DNA of 27,417 bases from JAGDYD01 sp046536675 (GTDB taxonomy: Archaea; Micrarchaeota; Micrarchaeia; Micrarchaeales; CABMGC01), in contig JAWDMK010000006.1 in NCBI GenBank assembly GCA_046536675.1, positions 1 through 27,417 on the forward strand, given 5' to 3'. The position numbers and the translations under genes are program-made. The notes below the pieces were generated by a model. It was not told the origin of the DNA. It was given only the letters and a program-made list of their open reading frames with translations, and did no database searches. This document shows positions 1-5,682 of this stretch, in pieces; positions within the stretch are counted from its first letter, which is position 1, and the number at the start of each line of letters is the position of its first letter.

Positions 1-145
1 CAGGGAACTGCTCAGGCTCGTAGTCTACTTCCTTTACATTTCTTGAGAGCGCATAAAGGTCTATCGTTGCGTGTAGATCTGCGCTTACAACAATATTCTG
101 TATCTTTATAGTAGGCTTCAGGTTAAGTGTTCTCTTTTGCTCCAT
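1..145 (-). CDS. tbp: TATA-binding protein TBP (partial, N-terminal 48 residues)
   Basis: General archaeal transcription initiation factor that binds the TATA box and recruits TFB and RNA polymerase. The ATG is at 145-143 and the frame is open to the window edge. The N-terminus begins MEQKRTLNLKPTIKIQNIVV and continues with a DLHATIDLYALS stretch and a YEPEQFP motif. This matches the first strands and helix of the first TBP repeat, which usually reads IENIVAS...DL..LDLE...Y.PEQFPG. The bases AATGAT-TTT-ATG upstream fit the three-base-spaced ribosome site seen throughout this window. The gene is divergent from the thermosome gene, with about 165 bp between them. The rest of the protein lies outside the window. 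Confidence 0.9.
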   Translation of the reverse strand, partial: MEQKRTLNLKPTIKIQNIVVSADLHATIDLYALSRNVKEVDYEPEQFP

Positions 146-191
146 AAAATCATTATTTTTATTTCAATAATAGTTTATTAATCTTTCTAAT

Positions 192-208
192 TTCCTGGTT
201 GGCAGGAA
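192..208. repeat. Inverted repeat in the tbp/thermosome divergent promoter region
   Basis: TTCCTG (192-197) and CAGGAA (203-208) are perfect complements separated by GTTGG. The dyad lies between two divergent genes and just upstream of TATA-like sequences at 217-224 and 243-251. It could be a regulator site, for example for heat-responsive control of the chaperonin, but no regulator is identified and a six-base arm can arise by chance. Confidence 0.4.
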
Positions 209-242
209 GGAATAGGTATAAAAAGATTACTGGATTATATAT

Positions 243-252
243 TATATAAAAG
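243..252 (+). promoter_or_regulatory. TATA-box candidate for the thermosome gene
   Basis: TATATAAAAG lies in an A/T-rich stretch about 60 bases before the thermosome ATG. Another TATA-like element (TATAAAAA, 217-224; readable as TTTTTATA on the other strand for tbp) lies further upstream. Which one is used cannot be decided from sequence. Confidence 0.4.
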
Positions 253-300
253 ATTTTTTATCAATCTATACCCATAAAAAATGCATGCTAATTGTAAAAT

Positions 301-306
301 GGTGAT
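301..306 (+). promoter_or_regulatory. Ribosome binding site of the thermosome gene
   Basis: GGTGAT is followed by three bases (ATA) and then the ATG at 310. It is complementary to the AUCACC part of the conserved archaeal 16S rRNA 3' tail. It is the clearest example of the GGTGAT-N3-start arrangement used across this window. Confidence 0.8.
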
Positions 307-309
307 ATA

Positions 310-1959
310 ATGGCTGAAAATCAACTTGGTGCAGGACAACAGTATCTAATCTTGCCTGAAGGAGCTACAAGAATACTGGGCAGAGAGGCCCAGAGAACAA
401 ATATAGCTGTGGGCTATGCAGTAGCAAGTGCAGTAAAGACAACACTCGGTCCTAAAGGTATGGACAAGATGCTGGTAAGCGAGCTTGGAGATATAGTAAT
501 AACAAACGATGGAGCTACAATACTGGAAGAGATGAACGTTGAGCACCCGATAGCAAAGATAATGGTAGACATAGCAAAAACTCAGGATAAAGAGGTTGGC
601 GACGGTACAACAACAGCGGTAATTATTGCGGGAGAGCTTCTAAAGGCAGCAGGCAATCTTATAGAGCAAGGCATACACCCTACAATAATAATAAAGGGCT
701 ATAAGATGGCCGCAGAAAAGGCAAAAGAATTGCTAAGGGAGAAGAGCCTTAACGTAAGCATGGAAGATGAGGACAAGCTTGAAAAGATAGCAATGATAGC
801 CCTAGGTTCAAAGAACATAGGCGGAGAGAGCACAAAAAGATACTTATCAAAACTTGCAATCCAGGCAATAAAGCAAGTAGCTACTAAGGAGGGAAACAAA
901 ATAACAATAGATCATGACTTCATAAAGCTTGAAAAGAAGGAAGGGGGTGGCATAGAAGATACTGAATTCATAAACGGTGTGCTTATAGACAAAGAAGTCG
1001 TTCACCCAGGCATGCCAAAGTCGGTAAAGAATGCAAAGATAGCACTCCTTGACCTTGCTCTTGAAATAGAGAAGACAGAAACAGACGCAAGGATAGAGAT
1101 AACATCGCCAGAGCAGATGCAGGCATTCCTCGCACAGGAAGAGAAAATGCTAAAAGAAATGGTGGATAAGATAGCGGCAAGCAAGGCAAATGTGATCTTT
1201 GTAGAAAAAGGCATAGACGATGTAGCGCAGCACTATCTTGCAAAAGCAGGCATAATGGCTGTTAGGCGCGTAAAGAAGAGCGATATGGAGAAGCTAACGA
1301 AAGCAACAGGAGCTAACATAGTTACAAGCCTTGATGATTTATCAGAAAAAGATCTTGGATTCGCAGGCCTTGTAGAAGAGCGCAAGATAGCAGGAGAGCA
1401 AATGGTCTTTGTAGAGAAATGCAAGGATCCAAAGAGCGTTACAATATTCATAAGAGGAAGCACCCAGCAAGTGGTAAATGAAGTAGAAAGATCGCTCAAC
1501 GATGTGATAGGTGCAATATCCAGTGCGATAGAGGAAGGCAAGTATGTAATAGGCGGCGGCAGCATAGAAATAGACGTTGCAAACGGCCTGCGGGCATATG
1601 CAAACAACACAGGTGGCAGGGAGCAGCTAGCTATACAGGCATTTGCAGATGCAATAGAAATAGTTCCGAAGACGCTTGCAGAGAGCGCGGGTATGGACCC
1701 TATCGACACATTAGTGCAGCTGAGAAGCAAGCACAATAGCTCTGAGGGTCGTGTATACGGAGTAGACGTTTACAAGAACACTATAGGTGATATGGAGAAG
1801 CTAGGCGTAATAGAACCACTCAAGGTAAAGGAGCAGGCAATAATAAGTGCAAGTGAGGCATCAGAGATAATATTAAGAATCGATGATATGATAAGCGCGA
1901 AGAGCAAGCCATCATCTAGCCCAACGCCAGGCGGAGAAGGAGCAGGAATGGAGGATTGA
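310..1959 (+). CDS. Thermosome (group II chaperonin) subunit
   Basis: ATP-driven cytosolic folding chamber subunit, the archaeal relative of CCT/TRiC. The 549 residues match the usual thermosome length. Visible family motifs are TLGPKGMDKML (45-55), NDGATIL (66-72) and GDGTTTAV (97-104) for nucleotide binding in the equatorial domain, GGGSIE-type sequence in the C-terminal equatorial half, and a Gly/Met-containing acidic tail ending GAGMED. The middle third corresponds to the intermediate and apical domains. The ATG has an ideal GGTGAT site three bases upstream. It is the first gene of the plus-strand block. A T-rich tract right after its stop may terminate its own transcript before adkA. Whether other thermosome subunits exist cannot be seen here. 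Confidence 0.97.
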   Translation: MAENQLGAGQQYLILPEGATRILGREAQRTNIAVGYAVASAVKTTLGPKGMDKMLVSELGDIVITNDGATILEEMNVEHPIAKIMVDIAKTQDKEVGDGTTTAVIIAGELLKAAGNLIEQGIHPTIIIKGYKMAAEKAKELLREKSLNVSMEDEDKLEKIAMIALGSKNIGGESTKRYLSKLAIQAIKQVATKEGNKITIDHDFIKLEKKEGGGIEDTEFINGVLIDKEVVHPGMPKSVKNAKIALLDLALEIEKTETDARIEITSPEQMQAFLAQEEKMLKEMVDKIAASKANVIFVEKGIDDVAQHYLAKAGIMAVRRVKKSDMEKLTKATGANIVTSLDDLSEKDLGFAGLVEERKIAGEQMVFVEKCKDPKSVTIFIRGSTQQVVNEVERSLNDVIGAISSAIEEGKYVIGGGSIEIDVANGLRAYANNTGGREQLAIQAFADAIEIVPKTLAESAGMDPIDTLVQLRSKHNSSEGRVYGVDVYKNTIGDMEKLGVIEPLKVKEQAIISASEASEIILRIDDMISAKSKPSSSPTPGGEGAGMED

Positions 1960-1965
1960 AATTAG

Positions 1966-1996
1966 TTTGTTTTTTATTATTTTTCCTCCTATTTTT
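1966..1996 (+). terminator. T-rich tract after the thermosome stop, probable archaeal terminator
   Basis: Several T runs (TTT, TTTTTT, TTTTT, TTTTT) follow the thermosome TGA (1957-1959) within about 40 bases. Archaeal RNA polymerase terminates on oligo-T tracts of this kind without needing a hairpin. If translated in the adkA frame the same bases encode an implausible run of Leu and Phe, which supports a noncoding role. Confidence 0.5.
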
Positions 1997-2006
1997 ACTT
2001 GATTGT

Positions 2007-2564
2007 GTGGAAAGGATAAGGTCTTTTATAATTGCTGGCACTCCTGGGGCAGGTAAGACTACTCTTCTTTCCAAGGTTAAGCTAAAGAATGCAAAGCTTG
2101 TTAATATGGGAAGCGAGATGCTTAAATATGCTGGGCTATCTGATAGGGATAAGCTCAGGTACCTAAGCTTTGACGAGCAAAAGGAGCTTAGAGGAAAAGT
2201 TATAAGAGGCCTTAGAAGAAAGGGTGGCAACATTATAATAGATACACACCTCTCAGTAGAGCAGAATGGCAGGTTCCTACCAGGTTTTTCAATAAATGAG
2301 TTAAAAGAGCTGAACACAAAAGCGTTTATCTATATAGATGCGAGTGCAAAGGAAATAATAGCAAGGCGCAAAAAGGATAAGAGCAGGAAGAGAGAAAAAG
2401 AGAGTGAAGAAGAGATAAATATGCAGAGATCATTAAACATTTCATTTATGGCTTCTGCCGCTTCAGAGCTCAATATACCAATACTCATATTTAGAAACAG
2501 TGAGGGTATGGCTGATGAGGTGGCAGGCGAGCTTGAAAGATCATTAAATGAGCTGATGAAATGA
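2007..2564 (+). CDS. adkA: Archaeal adenylate kinase
   Basis: Catalyses ATP + AMP to 2 ADP. The protein is archaeal-type (AdkA) and not like the bacterial enzyme. It has a P-loop GTPGAGKTT (residues 11-19 from this start), a VNMGSEML segment, an IIIDTH strand followed by a FLPG loop, and a basic lid region rich in Arg/Lys. GTG at 2007 gives 185 residues, near the family's usual length of about 190, and a start a few residues before the first strand. It also fits the TGAT-N3-start pattern (TTGAT-TGT-GTG). A TTG at 1956 would add 17 residues of poly-Leu/Phe read from the T-rich tract and is rejected. The stop overlaps the next gene as ATGA, so translation is probably coupled. Confidence 0.88.
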   Translation: MERIRSFIIAGTPGAGKTTLLSKVKLKNAKLVNMGSEMLKYAGLSDRDKLRYLSFDEQKELRGKVIRGLRRKGGNIIIDTHLSVEQNGRFLPGFSINELKELNTKAFIYIDASAKEIIARRKKDKSRKREKESEEEINMQRSLNISFMASAASELNIPILIFRNSEGMADEVAGELERSLNELMK

Positions 2565-3046
2565 TAGCTTTGCTAATAGTGCTTATTGCTGTTCTTTATA
2601 CACTTTTTTCTTTTGTAATTCAGAGAAAAATGGCTAACATGAAAAAGGTTTATGAGATGCAGGAAACAATAAAACAGAAGAGCAAGGAGCTAAGCGATAT
2701 GGTAAAAAACGGCGCAAAGAACGAGGAGCTTATGCTTAAACAGCGAGAAGTCATGTCATTAGCATCAAAAAGCATGATTAACCAGATGAAGCCCATGATA
2801 ATAATACTGCCTCTATTCTTAGTTGTATATTACTGGCTTTTGCCATTAATCTTTCCTACACATCCTGCGGTAATAATCGACGGTGTAAAAATCGCATATA
2901 ACAACTTCTTTATAATTGTGGTCTTCGTCTTCGGACTAATACTTTCATTCTCAGTTATGCTCATCGATAGAAGTAAAAGGAAAAGGGAGCAAGAGCAGCA
3001 GGCCAAGATAAACCAAGTGGGCATGCAAGAAGGCAGGCATGAGTAG
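2561..3046 (+). CDS. EMC3/TMCO1-family (DUF106) membrane protein insertase
   Basis: Archaeal member of the Oxa1/YidC/EMC3/TMCO1 superfamily, which inserts proteins into the membrane beside the Sec machinery. The 161 residues contain a first membrane segment (2-20), a charged coiled-coil hairpin (about 24-66), a second membrane segment (78-98) after the conserved MINQMKPM stretch, and a third (114-135), followed by a basic tail. This three-TM plus coiled-coil layout and the position between adk and L34e are typical of the family in archaea, where secY often precedes adk. The ATG overlaps the adkA stop and is preceded by GCTGAT with three-base spacing. Confidence 0.9.
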   Translation: MIALLIVLIAVLYTLFSFVIQRKMANMKKVYEMQETIKQKSKELSDMVKNGAKNEELMLKQREVMSLASKSMINQMKPMIIILPLFLVVYYWLLPLIFPTHPAVIIDGVKIAYNNFFIIVVFVFGLILSFSVMLIDRSKRKREQEQQAKINQVGMQEGRHE

Positions 3047-3063
3047 TGCAATGAGAAAAAGTA

Positions 3064-3073
3064 TTTTATATAT
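3064..3073 (+). promoter_or_regulatory. TATA box upstream of L34e
   Basis: TTTTATATAT sits about 45 bases before the L34e GTG, in the only real gap (3047-3113) of this gene string. A transcription start about 25 bases downstream would leave a short leader carrying the GGTGTT-TAA-GTG ribosome site. Confidence 0.6.
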
Positions 3074-3113
3074 ATTCTTTCCTTAAATCTTATACTTGAT
3101 TTTGGGTGTTTAA

Positions 3114-3440
3114 GTGCCTAGACCAATGTACAGATCAAGAAGCTTAAGAAAGCTAGCAAGAGTCACGCCTAAAAAGAGAAATGTAATGCATTACAAAAAG
3201 AAAGCAAGCAATAGGCCGCACTGTGCTATATGTGGCAAAGAGCTTAACGGTATTAATGTTAGCAAGAATGCAAAGGGAAAGAGCTTAAGAGCTAATGCAA
3301 GAATCTTTGGTGGCGTACTATGCGCAAATTGTGCGGCAGACATAGTTAAGCTTGCAAGCAGAATAGAGAACGGCGAACTAAAGCTTAACGAGATAGGGAT
3401 AAAGCAAAGGAATTATGTCCTGCAGCTTATCTCACATTAG
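3114..3440 (+). CDS. rpl34e: Large ribosomal subunit protein L34e
   Basis: Component of the archaeal/eukaryotic 50S/60S subunit. The start MPRPMYRSRSLRK is characteristic of the family. A zinc ribbon is formed by C37-x2-C40 and C70-x2-C73. The length of 108 residues is slightly above the common 80-100. The GTG start is set by GGTGTT exactly three bases upstream. It lies between EMC3 and cmk, as in many archaea, with only six bases to cmk. Confidence 0.95.
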   Translation: MPRPMYRSRSLRKLARVTPKKRNVMHYKKKASNRPHCAICGKELNGINVSKNAKGKSLRANARIFGGVLCANCAADIVKLASRIENGELKLNEIGIKQRNYVLQLISH

Positions 3441-3446
3441 CTGTTT

Positions 3447-4043
3447 ATGAAAGCGATAATAATATCGGGTTTGCCAGCGGCTGGTAAGAGTACAGTCGCA
3501 GAAATTATTGCAAAGAAGCTTAACTTGAAAGCGATAAACGTTGGCGACATATTAAAATCAAAATTCACCGAAGTAAAATCAAGCAATTACTGGGACACGC
3601 CAAGTGGCTTCTCAGCTCTAAGGCTGCGCGAGAAGAACGAAGAGATAGACAAAAGCGTCGATAGGGCTGTGCTGCGCATAATAAAGAGGGGCAACATAGT
3701 AATAGCAAGCTATGTGATGCCATGGCTCTCAAAAACGGGCTACAAGATTTGGCTCGATGCAAGCCCTGAAGAAAGGGCTAAGAGGCTTGCAAAAAGAGAT
3801 AAGATAAGCATTGAGAAAGCGGCAGAAATAATAAAGAAGAGGGACAAGGAAAACTATCTCTTATACAAAAGGATCTATGGCATAAGCATTGGAAAGGATA
3901 AGAAACCATTTGACTTGGTAATAGATACAGAAAAACTTTCTCCAAGGGAGGTTGCAAATATTATAATAGAAGAGATAGGAAAGGGCAAGAGAAAGACAAA
4001 TAAAAAGGAAAAGGCAAATAAAAGGAAAAAGGATAAAAAGTAA
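3447..4043 (+). CDS. cmk: Archaeal cytidylate kinase
   Basis: Phosphorylates CMP/dCMP with ATP. The P-loop GLPAAGKST occupies residues 8-16. It is followed by an NVGDILK segment, an IWLDASPEERAKRLAKRD strand-helix region, and the archaeal Cmk signature of RDxxN-LYKRIYGI before a PFDLVIDT strand. The 198 residues are slightly long because of a lysine-rich tail (about 176-198), whose role is unknown; it could be nonspecific RNA or ribosome contact. No convincing ribosome site is seen before the ATG, so translation may be coupled to L34e. Confidence 0.9.
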   Translation: MKAIIISGLPAAGKSTVAEIIAKKLNLKAINVGDILKSKFTEVKSSNYWDTPSGFSALRLREKNEEIDKSVDRAVLRIIKRGNIVIASYVMPWLSKTGYKIWLDASPEERAKRLAKRDKISIEKAAEIIKKRDKENYLLYKRIYGISIGKDKKPFDLVIDTEKLSPREVANIIIEEIGKGKRKTNKKEKANKRKKDKK

Positions 4044-4070
4044 TAAAAGAAAGTAAGGAAAAAATAATAA

Positions 4071-4077
4071 GGGTGAT
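4071..4077 (+). promoter_or_regulatory. Ribosome binding site of L14e, supports a TTG start
   Basis: GGGTGAT is followed by TAA and then TTG at 4081. The three-base spacing matches the thermosome, UPF0147 and DP2 genes and makes the TTG the credible start. Confidence 0.75.
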
Positions 4078-4080
4078 TAA

Positions 4081-4344
4081 TTGGCTTTAATAGAAGTAGG
4101 AAGAGTGTGCATTAAGAAGTTTGGAAGAGATGCTGGGAGCAGAGCTGTAATTACAAAAGTCATAGACAAGAACTTTGTAAATATAATAACCGCAGAAAGA
4201 CCAAAGGAAAGGAGATGCAATGTCAAGCATTTGGAGTTTCTTGGCGAAAAGATAGACCCAAATGATAAAGCACAACTCCAAAGAGTGCTAGGAGTAGCTT
4301 TGGAGAAAAGAAGCACAGAAAAAGAAAAGGCAACACATAAATAA
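4081..4344 (+). CDS. rpl14e: Large ribosomal subunit protein L14e
   Basis: KOW-type RNA-binding ribosomal protein shared by archaea and eukaryotes. The sequence begins with IEVGRVCIKKFGRDAGSRAV, then VIDKNFV and a NVKHLEFL segment, matching the family's EVGR-C-K--GREAG, VIDKNFV and NIKHLEP blocks. The length of 87 residues is normal. The start is TTG with an ideal ribosome site. It ends the conserved string; the cbf5 gene that often follows in archaea is absent, replaced by an aminotransferase gene 21 bases later. Confidence 0.93.
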   Translation: MALIEVGRVCIKKFGRDAGSRAVITKVIDKNFVNIITAERPKERRCNVKHLEFLGEKIDPNDKAQLQRVLGVALEKRSTEKEKATHK

Positions 4345-4365
4345 GTTTTAGGATAAATCTAAACT

Positions 4366-5682
4366 ATGATAAAAATAACAAAGAAGGTAAAGAATATCAT
4401 TGAGAGGGACAAAAGAGTAATAATGCCCACAACAAGGGAAAGCTATCCCTTCGTTTCTTCGCATGGTGATGGCGATTTTGTATATGATGTTGCGGGCAAC
4501 AAGTTTATAGATTTCTCCAGTTTTATTTCTGTATATAATTTGGGTGTAAATGCAAACAAGCAAATAAGAAATGCGGTTAAGGAACAAATAGACAAGCTTA
4601 TGCACTCAGCGTTTACTGATTATTATTCAGAGCTTCCTGTTAAATTTGCAGAAAAGCTCATAACAATGTTTCCAAAGGGTTTTGGAAAGGTCTTTTTCTC
4701 AAATTCAGGCACCGAGGCAAACGAAGCCGCGCTGAAGTTCGCAAGGATATTTACAAAAAGGCAGTATACAATGGCATTTTACAACGCATTCCATGGAAGA
4801 ACAATGGGTTCGCTCTCGCTCACAGCATCAAAAAATATACAGCGCTCAGGCTTTGGCCCTTTCAACTCAACTATACACGTTCCTTTTGCATATTGCTATA
4901 GATGTCCTTTTCATTTGGAATATCCCTCATGCGGCTTTGCATGCATCGATTTTATAAAAGATTACCCACTTAGCAAGGAGGTTGCACCGAGCGAGGTTGC
5001 AGCTATATTTATAGAGCCCATACAAGGAGAAGGTGGTTATATAGTGCCGCCAAAGGATTACTTCAAGAGGCTCAGCAAGCTTGCAAAAGAAAATGGCATA
5101 TTGCTTGTTGATGATGAAGTTCAAGCTGGCTACATGCGAACTGGCAAATTCCTTGCGTTAGATAATTTTGGTGTAGAGGCAGACATATATACAATGGCCA
5201 AGTCTCTCGGTGCGGGCTTGCCAATAGGAGCAACAATCTCAAGAAATTCCCTAGGAACAATACCTATAGGCTCACATGCAAACACATTTGGTGGTAATTT
5301 GGTATCGATAGCAGCAGCAAACGCCTCTCTTGATTATGTAAAGAGAAATATGAAGCGCTTGAGCATAGCTATAAAGAAGAAAGGTTCCTTCATAATGAAA
5401 AGATTAAAAGAGATGGAAAAGGACTATGATATTATAGGCGACGTTAGAGGCATAGGCATGATGATAGGTGTTGAAATTGTAAAGAATAAGTATACAAAAG
5501 AATATGGTATTAAGGAGAGGGAAGAGATATTAAACAAGTGTTTCAACAATGGCCTTCTATTGCTTCCTGCAGGCATATCTTCAATAAGGATAATACCCCC
5601 TCTTACAATGAAGATGGAAAATATAGAAAAAGGTCTAGAGATATTTGAAAATGCTGTTAAAGAGGTTTCTAAAATCAGATAA
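4366..5682 (+). CDS. Class III PLP-dependent aminotransferase (4-aminobutyrate/ornithine-type)
   Basis: Fold-type I PLP enzyme of the ornithine/GABA/acetylornithine aminotransferase group; some archaeal relatives are amino-acid racemases, so the substrate is open. Visible features are NSGTEANE (113-120) binding PLP phosphate, D250 in the VDDEVQAG segment pairing with the pyridine nitrogen, Q253, the Schiff-base lysine K279 in MAKSLGAG, and T307 in the NTFGGN loop. A Cys-rich insert, C177-x2-C180-x8-C189-x3-C193, occurs in archaeal members I recall and may bind metal. The length of 438 is normal. No strong ribosome site precedes the ATG. The last 8 bases overlap the 3' end of the convergent DP2 gene. 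Confidence 0.88.
   Translation: MIKITKKVKNIIERDKRVIMPTTRESYPFVSSHGDGDFVYDVAGNKFIDFSSFISVYNLGVNANKQIRNAVKEQIDKLMHSAFTDYYSELPVKFAEKLITMFPKGFGKVFFSNSGTEANEAALKFARIFTKRQYTMAFYNAFHGRTMGSLSLTASKNIQRSGFGPFNSTIHVPFAYCYRCPFHLEYPSCGFACIDFIKDYPLSKEVAPSEVAAIFIEPIQGEGGYIVPPKDYFKRLSKLAKENGILLVDDEVQAGYMRTGKFLALDNFGVEADIYTMAKSLGAGLPIGATISRNSLGTIPIGSHANTFGGNLVSIAAANASLDYVKRNMKRLSIAIKKKGSFIMKRLKEMEKDYDIIGDVRGIGMMIGVEIVKNKYTKEYGIKEREEILNKCFNNGLLLLPAGISSIRIIPPLTMKMENIEKGLEIFENAVKEVSKIR

Noticed and set aside
1233..1736. 167-codon open frame on the minus strand inside the thermosome gene
   Set aside because: It is antisense to a strongly conserved gene and rich in Ser/Ile/Leu from complementing Lys/Ala/Glu codons. 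It is a shadow frame.
1956..2006. Hydrophobic N-terminal extension (signal anchor) on adenylate kinase
   Set aside because: It is encoded by a poly-T tract, is not found in AdkA family members, and TTG 1956 lacks the local ribosome-site spacing. GTG 2007 fits better.
3960..4040. A-rich repeat-like tract as a mobile or CRISPR remnant
   Set aside because: It encodes the lysine-rich tail of cytidylate kinase in frame. There is no regular repeat-spacer pattern anywhere in the window.
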